Positions 53,527 to 61,815 of a DNA stretch of 64,000 bases are shown in pieces. The translations under genes were made by a program, and so were the position numbers. The notes under the pieces are model-generated. The model saw nothing but the letters and a program-made list of their open reading frames with translations. It had not been told where the DNA came from and ran no database searches. Source of the stretch: Nordella sp. HKS 07 (lineage in GTDB: Bacteria; Pseudomonadota; Alphaproteobacteria; Rhizobiales; Aestuariivirgaceae); NCBI RefSeq assembly GCF_011046735.1, contig NZ_CP049258.1:3366001-3430000 (forward strand), given 5' to 3'. Each line of letters starts with the position of its first letter. Within the stretch, counting starts at the first letter, position 1.

Positions 53527-53574
53527 GGTCACTATGATGAGCCTGGATTGTGTCGATCCAAACTCATCGTGATC
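53527..53574. repeat. Palindrome of the GATCACG...CGTGATC family, diverged copy
   Basis: The right half (AACTCATCGTGATCTAG) is identical to that of the element at 41617-41664. The left arm ATGAGCCTGGATTG pairs at 11 of 14 positions. It overlaps the last codons and the stop of the minus-strand gene at 53564, supplying its final residues. Confidence 0.7.
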
Positions 53575-54841
53575 TAGCCTCCCATTTCTCCGCCAGCGGC
53601 TTGCTCAGGATGACGAGCTCGCCTTCGTACTTCTCGAGCGTCTCCAGAATGAAATCGAGCTCGCTCGTGCGCTCATGGACGACGACATAGTCATTGGGCG
53701 TCGCCGTGTCGCCCGGATAGGCGCCGGCGGGATCTTCGAAGAGATCGATGCCGGAAATGACGAGCCGCTTCGGTGCAAGCGCTACGGCGGCGGCGAGCAT
53801 GGTCGCGCCATTGGTGGGCCGCACCCCGTCCCAGTCGAGCCCGCCCAGAATATCCAGGCGCTCGAGCGTCACGAAGCGCATGTGCCGGCAGAAGGGATTG
53901 AAGATCTGATGCGTAACGAGCAGCGCCTCGGCCCGCCGTGTCTGGAACGCGAAGATCGGCTTGCTGCGCAGGGCGAAGAGCGTGCGTTTCTGCCCGGTGA
54001 ACACGACCTGTGGATCGGCATAGAGGCCGCGCGTGGCCCAGCGGTGATTGACGCGGAACAGGCAGTCATAGGGATGCTGGGCGAGTGCCGGATCTTCGGA
54101 GGAGGGGCCGTTGCCGAGGCAGAGGATCGTCTGCGGCTGATTGAGCGTGGCCTTGAGATCGGTGAGAGTCTCGATGCGCTCGGCCCTGAGGCCCAGAATG
54201 CGTCGCCCGGTCGAGTTGTCGAGCCAGCCGGCGATCAGCGTCTGCAGCGGATTGCGGGCAGGCGGGCGCCGCGCCATCAGGAAATTGATACGGTTCAGCG
54301 CCGGGGATTGCGGAGCGAGGGATGAGGCATCTGCGAGGACGGCGATCCGGTCCGGTGCCACGCCTTTCGCCGTCAAGACCCCCTCGAGCGGAGGCGCTTG
54401 CGGCAGCCACAGATCGACGAAGCCGAGAAGCTCGGCCGCGGGAGTGTCGATCTCGGATTCGTCGGCGGCGACGGCGGCCACGCCGATCCCCATCAGATAG
54501 GCCTCGCGCAGCAGGCTCTTCGGCAAGGCGTCGATGGCGCCCAATGTGACGAGCAGGCGTGCCCGCGAGGTGAGCAGGAAGGCCTGGCTGCTCAGACGAT
54601 TGTTCCAGGGCGGGGCGATGACCGCGTCGTCGCCGAAACGCGCGATGAGCGCCTGCTTCACGTCCTCGGCCCCTGGGATGAACAGGAAGGACAGGCGCTC
54701 GCGGTGCAGCGCCGCGAGCAGCGGCTCGACCCTGTCGAGATCCGCTGGGCCCGCGAGCGAGACCAGGATGGTGCGGTTGAAGGGAATGGGCACCCAGCCG
54801 CTTCTTTGCAGCGCCGATCGCGGCTTGTGACGCAGGGCCAT
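53564..54841 (-). CDS. Sialyltransferase-like (GT29-type motif) protein with a glycosyltransferase-like N-terminus
   Basis: The 425-residue protein has two parts. The first half (to about 215) resembles the N-terminal half of GT-B enzymes such as Kdo transferase (FIPGAEDVKQALIARFGDD). The second half has ILCLGNGPSSEDP followed by DCLFRVNHRWATRG, close to the sialylmotif of eukaryotic-type GT29 transferases, then VISGIDLFEDP. I chose the ATG at 54841. It lies 1 bp after the phospholipase D-like gene. It may add a sugar to a surface glycan; the donor is unknown. Confidence 0.65.
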   Translation of the reverse strand: MALRHKPRSALQRSGWVPIPFNRTILVSLAGPADLDRVEPLLAALHRERLSFLFIPGAEDVKQALIARFGDDAVIAPPWNNRLSSQAFLLTSRARLLVTLGAIDALPKSLLREAYLMGIGVAAVAADESEIDTPAAELLGFVDLWLPQAPPLEGVLTAKGVAPDRIAVLADASSLAPQSPALNRINFLMARRPPARNPLQTLIAGWLDNSTGRRILGLRAERIETLTDLKATLNQPQTILCLGNGPSSEDPALAQHPYDCLFRVNHRWATRGLYADPQVVFTGQKRTLFALRSKPIFAFQTRRAEALLVTHQIFNPFCRHMRFVTLERLDILGGLDWDGVRPTNGATMLAAAVALAPKRLVISGIDLFEDPAGAYPGDTATPNDYVVVHERTSELDFILETLEKYEGELVILSKPLAEKWEARSR

Positions 54842-54842
54842 C

Positions 54843-55877
54843 TTATCCTTCGGAGAGCTTCTGGAATTTTGCGGTTTCCGCCAGCATATGCGCGAAGCGG
54901 GCCTCGAATGCAGCAAAAATATCCGGCTCATCGTCGAGCGCGACCAGCACCTCGTTATTGAGGAAGCGCGAGGTCAAAGTGAGATTCATGCTGCCGAACA
55001 GGACGCGCCGGAAGCCTGCCGCCTCGAGCAGGATGAACTTGGCATGCATCGGAAGATTTTCCGGATGCGCATAGCGGATGAAGCTCAGGCCATTGGACTT
55101 GGCGAAGGCCTCGATCCGGCGCGGCACGCGCCGCAGCGTGTCATGCGCGATCACCGTGACGGACGTTCCCGCTTGCGCCTGGCGGGCGAGAAGACGAGCG
55201 AGCGACATGTCGCGGAAATGCGACGCGGCGATGCGGATCCGGTGATACTTCCGCCCGCCGATCAGCCGCGCGACGATGGCGGAATCCCAGCGCGGATAAT
55301 AAAAGATGTTGAGCCGCTCGCTTTTGTAGTCCGACCGTGCAGGTCGGTCGAAATAGGCGGATACACCACCGCCTCCGGCATGGAGCGAAAGGACATGCCG
55401 TCTGAGGTTCGCTACTGCCGCCGGATGTTCGAGCGCAATGAGGCAATTATGTCCACGATCCTGATCGCCGATCTCGCGAATGACGTCCGCGTCTTCCGGC
55501 GTGTTTCCGGAGGGGTTGAACGAGCCCACCAGGGCGACCGGGGAAGGGTGGCTGAAGTAGTAGATTTTCTCATGAAGATGCGCCGGCAGGAGGTGCTTGA
55601 TGGCCTTGAAGTTATCTCCCAAGCCTGCAGCGGAGGCGAGCCGTTCGCGCACGGGCTGGTTGGCGGAGGCGAGTTTCGGCGACGCCTCCAGACAGAGCTT
55701 GACGGTGACGCCTCTCTGTCTGGCGCGGACGAGGGCTTCGGCCAAGGCGAGATCGCGGAAATAATAGGTCGACCAGAGGATTTCGCCGCCCTGGGGTACG
55801 GCGTCCACATGGCGGGCCAGCAGATCGCGTAAATGGCCGGACGGTTGATCCGGGCCGCCAAAGTAAACTTGCGTCAT
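54843..55877 (-). CDS. Phospholipase D-like protein
   Basis: The 344-residue protein has two HKD motifs: HEKIYYFSHPSPVALVGSFN and MHAKFILLEAAGFRRV with FGSMNLT. Both keep His and Lys; the Asp is replaced by Ser/Asn-type residues, as in some relatives. No signal peptide is seen. It could be a phospholipase, cardiolipin-synthase-like enzyme or nuclease. It is first in a two-gene operon with the sialyltransferase-like gene. Confidence 0.85.
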   Translation of the reverse strand: MTQVYFGGPDQPSGHLRDLLARHVDAVPQGGEILWSTYYFRDLALAEALVRARQRGVTVKLCLEASPKLASANQPVRERLASAAGLGDNFKAIKHLLPAHLHEKIYYFSHPSPVALVGSFNPSGNTPEDADVIREIGDQDRGHNCLIALEHPAAVANLRRHVLSLHAGGGGVSAYFDRPARSDYKSERLNIFYYPRWDSAIVARLIGGRKYHRIRIAASHFRDMSLARLLARQAQAGTSVTVIAHDTLRRVPRRIEAFAKSNGLSFIRYAHPENLPMHAKFILLEAAGFRRVLFGSMNLTLTSRFLNNEVLVALDDEPDIFAAFEARFAHMLAETAKFQKLSEG

Positions 55878-55917
55878 ACACTCTTTTGTCCGGGCCCCCT
55901 CGGGCCGCTCCGGGGCC

Positions 55918-55946
55918 TATATAATTGACGGGATAAGGCCGGGCAA
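55918..55946 (-). promoter_or_regulatory. Candidate promoter of the phospholipase D-like gene
   Basis: On the minus strand TTGCCC (55946-55941) and TATATA (55923-55918) are separated by 17 bp, about 40 bp before the ATG at 55877. The match to a sigma-70 type promoter is fair, not strong. Confidence 0.35.
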
Positions 55947-55963
55947 ATCGCCTCTGGCTGCTT

Positions 55964-55983
55964 ACTTAGAGTGAGTTCTAAGT
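55964..55983. promoter_or_regulatory. Candidate operator upstream of the aldoxime-nitrile operon
   Basis: The perfect inverted repeat ACTTAGA-N6-TCTAAGT lies in the 194-bp gap between the divergent phospholipase D-like gene and the transporter operon, 89 bp before the operon's first ATG. No regulator gene is adjacent in the window, so the binding protein is unknown. Confidence 0.5.
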
Positions 55984-56071
55984 GAATATTGTTACATTCG
56001 GATTTTTCAAAGACAAGCCGTCCGCTAGGCTCCGTCGCAACAAATAAAGCAGATGCAGTCGGGAGGAACAC

Positions 56072-57391
56072 ATGACTGAAGCATCACACGGGCCTGTCAC
56101 GTCGCGTCGTTCATTTCTCTCCAAGGCGGGAGCCGGTGCCGGCTCGCTGGCTTTGCTCGCCGGCCTCAACCTGCAGGCCGGCGCGCAAGACAATTCACCC
56201 GTCATTGTCGGCGGACCTCTGCCGCTGACCGGCCCCATCGCCGCCGACGGCGTCGAGTTCAAGCGCGGCCTCGAAATGGCGGCGGAAGAGATCAATGCGC
56301 TAGGTGGCGTATTGGGCCGTCCGATCCAGCTCGCCTTCGAGGACACCGAGTCCAAGGGCGACGACGTCATCATCAGCGCCGGCCAGAGACTTGTCGACAA
56401 GCACAATGCCAATGTCCTGATCTCAGGCTACAATCTGGGCTCGCAGACAGCACTTCAGGGCGTGGCCTCGGGCGCCTCGCTCATCTATTTGCATGCCGAC
56501 ACGGCGCGCGCCCATACCGATCTCGTGAGCAAGGAGCCGGACAAATACTGGAGCTGCTTCATGTATTGTCCCTCGGAGCTCTATTATGGTTTCGCTTATC
56601 TCGATTTCGTCAAGCATCTCGAGACCTCGGGCCAGCTCAAGCTGCCGAACCGGAAGCTGGCGCTGATCACCGGTCCAATCACCTATTCGATCAATATCGC
56701 CAAATCGATCGAGGGCAAGGCCGCCGAATATGGCTATGAGCTCTCTCTCTATGAGACCGTGCAGGCGCCGATTTCCGAATGGGGCCCGACCCTCGCCAAG
56801 CTCAGGGAGAATCCGCCGGGGCTCATCGTCGTGACGCATTTCTTCCCGCAGGATCAGGCGCAATTCATGATCCAGTTCCTGACCAATCCGACCGACAGCC
56901 TGGTCTATCTGCAATATGGCGCCTCGCTCGCCGCCTTCCGCGACATCGCCGGCGACGCCTCGGTCGGAGTACTCTATGCGACCAATATCGGTGTGCTCCA
57001 GGATGAGATCGGCAGCAACTTCACCAATGCCTATCTGGCGCGCAACGACCAGAAGGCTTCGCCCAATGGCGGCGGCCAGACCTATTCGGCGTTGCATCTC
57101 TATGCGGTCGCCGCCGCTCTCGCCGGAGGGCCGGGCGTGCCTTACGAGGAAGAGCAGAACCGCAAGATCGCGGCGCGCCTCAAATCGATGATCTTCCGCT
57201 GCCCGATGGGTGTCATCCGCTTCGATCAGACGACCCAGGCGGCATTGTCCTATCCGGTGCAGACCAAGGACCCGTCGCTCGGCATGTCCCACATCTTCAG
57301 CCAGATCAAGAACAAGGCGGAGAACGGGCATATCATCTCGCCGTCGCCCTATGACATTGCCAAATTCGAGAAGCCGGCCTGGATGAAGTGA
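56072..57391 (+). CDS. ABC transporter substrate-binding protein, urea/branched-chain amino acid (LivK/AmiC) type
   Basis: The 439-residue protein has a Tat-like signal (TSRRSFLSKAGAGAGSLALL, cleavage near 38) and the type-I periplasmic fold (VGGPLPLTGPIAADGVEFKRG, AAEEINALGGVLGRPIQL). It resembles the urea/short-chain amide binders more than leucine binders. A GGGAGGAA ribosome site precedes the ATG. It is the first gene of an eight-gene plus-strand operon that ends in nitrile hydratase, so its ligand may be an aldoxime, nitrile, amide or a precursor amino acid. Confidence 0.92.
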   Translation: MTEASHGPVTSRRSFLSKAGAGAGSLALLAGLNLQAGAQDNSPVIVGGPLPLTGPIAADGVEFKRGLEMAAEEINALGGVLGRPIQLAFEDTESKGDDVIISAGQRLVDKHNANVLISGYNLGSQTALQGVASGASLIYLHADTARAHTDLVSKEPDKYWSCFMYCPSELYYGFAYLDFVKHLETSGQLKLPNRKLALITGPITYSINIAKSIEGKAAEYGYELSLYETVQAPISEWGPTLAKLRENPPGLIVVTHFFPQDQAQFMIQFLTNPTDSLVYLQYGASLAAFRDIAGDASVGVLYATNIGVLQDEIGSNFTNAYLARNDQKASPNGGGQTYSALHLYAVAAALAGGPGVPYEEEQNRKIAARLKSMIFRCPMGVIRFDQTTQAALSYPVQTKDPSLGMSHIFSQIKNKAENGHIISPSPYDIAKFEKPAWMK

Positions 57392-57395
57392 CGGC

Positions 57396-58163
57396 ATGTC
57401 TGGTCCGCCGCTTCTCGAATGCCGCAACGTAGCCAAGCATTATGGTGCGCTGGCCGCCGTCGATGGCGTCGATCTCGTGATTGCTCCCGGCGAGACCGTC
57501 GGCATCGGCGGTCCCAATGGCGCCGGCAAGACGACCTTCTTCGACCTGATATCAGGGCTCATCACGGTCAGCTCGGGCCAGGTCCTTTATCGCGGTGAGG
57601 ACATCACCGGCAGGGCGCCCTACCGGCTGTTCCACGACGGCATGGCGCGCACCTTCCAGGTGACCAGCGGCTTCGGCGGCCTTACCGTGCTCCAGAACAT
57701 TCTGGCCGCGGTCATCTATGGCAGCGGGCGGACGAAGCCCGGACTGCTGATCGGGCGCGCCGACAGAGACCGGGCGATGGCCTCGCTCGATGCTTTCGGA
57801 CTGGCGGACCTCGCCGAGAGGCGGGTGTCCGACATCCCTGTGCTCGCACGCAAGAAGTTGATGGTGGCGACGGCGGTTGTGCATGAACCCAAGATATTGC
57901 TCCTCGACGAGCCAGTAGGCGGCCTGCTGCCGAAGGAGGTCGACGAGTTCATCGCGCTGATGGGAGGCTTGCGCGCCCGCGGCATCTCCATCGTCTTCAT
58001 CGAGCATGTCATGCGCTTCCTCACCGCGGTCGCCAATCGAGCGCTCATCATGCATCAGGGCAAGCTCATCTATGACGGTGAGCCGCGCGGTATCGCCAAG
58101 GATGCGTTGGTGCGATCGGTCTATCTAGGCTCGGAAGCGGACGCGATGGAGGCATCGGCATGA
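57396..58163 (+). CDS. ABC transporter ATPase, LivG type
   Basis: The 255-residue protein has Walker A GGPNGAGKTTFFD and Walker B ILLLDEPVGGLLPKEV. The signature region is unusual (SDIPVLARKKLMVATAVV): the normal LSGGQ is replaced by IPVLARKK, so its ATP site may be weak or asymmetric. It starts 4 bp after the binding-protein gene and overlaps the LivF-type gene by 4 bp. It would pair with LivF to drive uptake. Confidence 0.9.
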   Translation: MSGPPLLECRNVAKHYGALAAVDGVDLVIAPGETVGIGGPNGAGKTTFFDLISGLITVSSGQVLYRGEDITGRAPYRLFHDGMARTFQVTSGFGGLTVLQNILAAVIYGSGRTKPGLLIGRADRDRAMASLDAFGLADLAERRVSDIPVLARKKLMVATAVVHEPKILLLDEPVGGLLPKEVDEFIALMGGLRARGISIVFIEHVMRFLTAVANRALIMHQGKLIYDGEPRGIAKDALVRSVYLGSEADAMEASA

Positions 58164-58873
58164 GCCGGCTTCTTGCGGTCAAGGGCCTGACGACCGGCTA
58201 TCGCCAGATCCGCGTCCTGCATGATGTGAGCTTCGAGATCGAGCGCGGCGGCATCACCGCGATCATCGGGCCCAATGGCCATGGCAAGTCGACGTTGCTG
58301 CGCACGATTTCCGGTCTGCTGCCGGCTTGGTCGGGCGCGATCGAGTTCGACGGCGCCACGGTTGCAAATGGTGCGCCTCGCCGCGCGCAAGCGGGCCTCG
58401 TGCTCGTCCCGCAAGGCGACCAGCTCTTTGCCGGCATGACGGTGGAGGAGAATCTGATGATGGGCGGCTATGTGCGCAAGGAGATGGCGGAGGTCCGGCA
58501 CACTCTGGCCGAGGTGTTCGAGCTGTTTCCGCGTCTCCACGAGCGTCGAGCCCAGCACGCCAGCAGCCTGTCGGGCGGTGAACGCCGCATGGTGGGCATC
58601 GGCCGCGGACTGATGGCCAAGGCGAAATTGATCATGATCGACGAGCCTTCGCTGGGCCTGGCGCCTCTCATCATCGAGCAGATCTATGCCGCGCTGTCGG
58701 CTCTCGCCGCGCGCGGCCAGTCGATCCTGGTCGTCGAGGAGAATCCCGGCCGTGTTGCGAAGGTGGCATCATCCTTCCATTTGATGGATGGCGGCCGCTT
58801 CACCTGGAGTGGCTCGGCCGCGGATCTCTTGCGTTCGGGCCACATGATCAAAACCTATCTGGGCGGGAACTGA
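58160..58873 (+). CDS. ABC transporter ATPase, LivF type
   Basis: The 237-residue protein has Walker A GPNGHGKSTLL, signature SLSGGERRMVGIGRG and Walker B LIMIDEPSLGLAP. It is a standard LivF-type subunit, with a proper signature motif in contrast to its LivG partner. The LivH-type gene follows after 1 bp. Confidence 0.93.
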   Translation: MSRLLAVKGLTTGYRQIRVLHDVSFEIERGGITAIIGPNGHGKSTLLRTISGLLPAWSGAIEFDGATVANGAPRRAQAGLVLVPQGDQLFAGMTVEENLMMGGYVRKEMAEVRHTLAEVFELFPRLHERRAQHASSLSGGERRMVGIGRGLMAKAKLIMIDEPSLGLAPLIIEQIYAALSALAARGQSILVVEENPGRVAKVASSFHLMDGGRFTWSGSAADLLRSGHMIKTYLGGN

Positions 58874-58874
58874 C

Positions 58875-59753
58875 ATGCAGGCCGTACTGCAGATCCTCAT
58901 CACCGGCCTGACGCTCGGCGCCATGTATGCGCTCGCCTCCGTCGGTCTCGCTTTGACCTACGGCACCATGCGCATGTTCAACATGGCGCATGGAATCTTC
59001 ATGGCGATCGGGGCCTATGCCACCTATTCGGCCGCCTCCGTCTGGGGATGGCCGCTGCCGCTGGCTTTTCTTGCAGGTCTCGCCGCAGGCGGCCTCATTG
59101 GCGCCATCGTGCATCTCCTCGTCGTGCGCTTCATGCTCGAAACCGAAGGCTTCGAGGTCAATATCATCGTGGCCACGGCCGGCGTGAGCATCCTGCTGCA
59201 GGATCTCCTGCTCAAATATTACGGCGCCTATCCGTTTCGCCAGCCGGCCCAGATCGAGGGCGTATTCCGCATCGGCGAGGTCGCCGTTACCTATCAATCG
59301 GTCGCCATCCTGGTCACCGCCGCCGCCTTGATCAGCGGCATCGCCTGGCTTCTTACCCATACCCGCTTCGGGCTCGCCATCCGCGCCACCGCGATGAACC
59401 GTGAGGCGGCGCTGCTCATGGGCGTCGAGGCGGGCCGCACCTATCTTCAGGTCCTCATCATCGCCGGTGTGCTGGCGGCAGCGGCCGGCGTCCTCATCTC
59501 GTCGCTGGCGACCCTTTCGCCTGATATGGGCGCCAATCCGCTGCTGCGCGCCTTCGTCATCTGCGTCGTGGCGGGCCTCGGCAGCGTGACCGGCGCCGGC
59601 ATCGCGGCGCTGGCGCTCGGCCTCTTCGAGGCGGCGATCCAGTATTATCTCGGCGTCCGCTACGGCTTTCCTGTCATGCTGCTCCTCGTCATCATCGTCC
59701 TCATCTGGAAGCCGGCCGGCCTGTTCGGGCAGCAGGAGGTCGTGCGCTCATGA
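58875..59753 (+). CDS. ABC transporter permease, LivH type
   Basis: The 292-residue inner-membrane protein has about eight helices and the LivH pattern LTLGAMYALASVGLALTYG and TAMNREAALLMGVEAGRTY. It overlaps the next gene by 4 bp. It forms one half of the channel; the other half is the permease part of the fusion protein downstream. Confidence 0.93.
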   Translation: MQAVLQILITGLTLGAMYALASVGLALTYGTMRMFNMAHGIFMAIGAYATYSAASVWGWPLPLAFLAGLAAGGLIGAIVHLLVVRFMLETEGFEVNIIVATAGVSILLQDLLLKYYGAYPFRQPAQIEGVFRIGEVAVTYQSVAILVTAAALISGIAWLLTHTRFGLAIRATAMNREAALLMGVEAGRTYLQVLIIAGVLAAAAGVLISSLATLSPDMGANPLLRAFVICVVAGLGSVTGAGIAALALGLFEAAIQYYLGVRYGFPVMLLLVIIVLIWKPAGLFGQQEVVRS

Positions 59754-61810
59754 TCTCTTCCCGTGAAATGGTCCGCCATCTTATGGGCGCCGTGCTTCTT
59801 CTTGCCGCCCTGTCGGTGTTGCCCTTCGTCATCACTGAGCGTTATGCGCTGGGCGAGATCATCACCTTCCTCATCTGGGCGGCCGTCGCAGTGCAATGGA
59901 ACGTGCTCACCGGCCATGCCGGCGTCTTCTCGCTGGGCCAGATGCTGTTCTTCGCGATCGGTTCCTATGCCGTCGCCATGCTCGCGGTCTATTTCGGCCT
60001 GTCGCCTTGGGCGTCGATGCCGGTGGCGGGCCTCGCGGCGGCGGTCGCGGCACTGCTCATCGGGCTCGCTTGCCTGCGCCTTGCAGCCGCTTATGTGGCG
60101 CTCTTGACCTTCGCCATCGCCTATATGATCTACACGCTGATCATCACCGATTCCGCCTGCTACATCACCACCGGCGGCACCTGCACGCCCTTCTTCGGCG
60201 GCACCAACGGCTTCTCCCAGTTCGCCGATCTGGGATTCCGCAAGCTGCTCAAGGGCAGCTGGATCATCGGTAACTACTACTCAGTGCTCGCCATCTTTGC
60301 GCTTTCCTTCATCGCCTCGATTGTTGTGATCCATGGAAGGCTCGGCCTCGCTTTCCGCGCCACCAGCGACAGCGCCACCTATGCCGCAGCGCGCGGCATC
60401 AACCGGACGAAATTCCAGATCATCGCCTTCGTCGTCACTGCCTTCTTCACCGGGCTCGCGGGCGCTGGCTATGCGGCGCATTTCCGCTTCGCCGGTCCCA
60501 GCCTGTTCGAGCTCTCGACGCTGATGTTCGTCCTGTCGATGGTGATCGTCGGCGGCCTCAAATCCACCTGGGGACCGATCTTCGGAGCCGCGTTGATGAT
60601 GATCCTGGTGGAAGTCGGCAAGAGCATGGGCGATGTGCGTAATACCTTGATCGGGCTTGTGCTGGTGATCTTCGTGCTGCTCCTGCCCAAGGGTCTGGCC
60701 GGCGCCTGGGCCATGCTTCTTGACAGATTCCGCCGACCGAAGTCAGCTGAACCGTCCAACCGGCTCGAACCGGCCATCCCGTCGCATCTCCAGGTACCGC
60801 GCACGCGCCCGCTCGCGGCACCCGAAGGATTCGTGCCGCCGACGCCGTCCTATTCCGCCCGCTTCAGCCGCGCTGTGACCGCACTGCCGATGGCCTTCTT
60901 CGGCGTGCAATTCAGCAAGGCCTCCCCTGAGAGCGCCCAGGCGATCGCGTTGCAACAGAAGGGATTTGAAGGGGCCTTCGGTCCGGCCTTCTGGGACCGC
61001 GCCGAATATGTCGACGAATGCGGCTGCACCAACAGCGTTATCGTCGGTTATTGGGACAGCCGCGAAACCTATGACCGCTGGCGCGCGAACCTGGCTCCGG
61101 ACTGGTGGCGCGCCGGCGCCAGCCTCGATGGCGAGCTCGGCTTCTTCCGCGAATGCTACACGCCCTCCATTTCAGACACCGAGACGACCTTCTCCCATCC
61201 TGATCCGGAAGGCTATGCGAAGATCGCGCACGTCATGAGCGGGATGACCGACACGCATGGCTATTGGGGAAGTGCGCGCGACCGGATTCCGCGCGCCCAG
61301 ACCGACGATCTGACGGCACGGGGCGAGCCGGGCGCCGAGCTCGCCGGCGGCAACGACACCTTGCGGCGCCATGTCGTCGTCACGCCGCACGACAATCTGT
61401 GCCTGTTGCGCTCAGGCCAGGACTGGAGCGATACGAGTGCCGAAGAGCGAAGCTTCTATCTCGAGCAGGTCAAGCCGAAGCTCGACGAGGGCATGGCCTT
61501 CATCCGCGACCAGGGCGAGAAGGTCGGCTGCTATTTTAACCGCTATATGACGCTCCTCAACCTCGAGGGAGCGGGCGGCAAGACCTACAGTCTCAGCGCC
61601 TGGCGTAGCCTGACTGAGCTCGAGGCCTGGGTGAAGACCGACAGTCATCTGGCAATCTTCGCGGCGGGCACGCGGCAATACCGTACCTTCAAAGACGCTG
61701 AACTGCGCCTCTATCACGAGATGAGTGTGATCCGCGCCGCCGACCAGTCCTTCGAATATTTCAACTGCCATGACCGCACCGGCATGTTGAATGCCCTGAA
61801 CAGGGCGTAG
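59750..61810 (+). CDS. LivM-type ABC permease fused to a complete aldoxime dehydratase
   Basis: The 686-residue protein is one open frame. Residues 1-325 are a LivM-type permease (VLTGHAGVFSLGQMLFFAIG, FRATSDSATYAAARGINRTK, multiple helices). Residues about 340-686 match heme-dependent aldoxime dehydratases end to end, from SHLQVPRTRPL at the start to FNCHDRTGML near the end. Expected key residues are kept: His633 (SHLAIF, likely proximal heme ligand), His656 (LRLYHEMSV, likely catalytic), Ser555 (LLRSGQDWSD) and Arg in ARDRIPRAQTD. The enzyme converts R-CH=N-OH to R-CN. There is no Met between 322 and 381; a GTG at 60833 behind GAAGGA could allow a separate shorter product. Confidence 0.9.
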   Translation: MISSREMVRHLMGAVLLLAALSVLPFVITERYALGEIITFLIWAAVAVQWNVLTGHAGVFSLGQMLFFAIGSYAVAMLAVYFGLSPWASMPVAGLAAAVAALLIGLACLRLAAAYVALLTFAIAYMIYTLIITDSACYITTGGTCTPFFGGTNGFSQFADLGFRKLLKGSWIIGNYYSVLAIFALSFIASIVVIHGRLGLAFRATSDSATYAAARGINRTKFQIIAFVVTAFFTGLAGAGYAAHFRFAGPSLFELSTLMFVLSMVIVGGLKSTWGPIFGAALMMILVEVGKSMGDVRNTLIGLVLVIFVLLLPKGLAGAWAMLLDRFRRPKSAEPSNRLEPAIPSHLQVPRTRPLAAPEGFVPPTPSYSARFSRAVTALPMAFFGVQFSKASPESAQAIALQQKGFEGAFGPAFWDRAEYVDECGCTNSVIVGYWDSRETYDRWRANLAPDWWRAGASLDGELGFFRECYTPSISDTETTFSHPDPEGYAKIAHVMSGMTDTHGYWGSARDRIPRAQTDDLTARGEPGAELAGGNDTLRRHVVVTPHDNLCLLRSGQDWSDTSAEERSFYLEQVKPKLDEGMAFIRDQGEKVGCYFNRYMTLLNLEGAGGKTYSLSAWRSLTELEAWVKTDSHLAIFAAGTRQYRTFKDAELRLYHEMSVIRAADQSFEYFNCHDRTGMLNALNRA

Positions 61811-61815
61811 GTCCT

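Noticed and set aside
59750-60830. Two separate genes (LivM permease and aldoxime dehydratase) instead of a fusion
   Set aside because: No stop codon ends the permease frame and no ATG or GTG with a ribosome site lies before the enzyme's true N-terminus at about residue 340; the GTG at 60833 would lose about 20 residues. It is kept as an alternative only.
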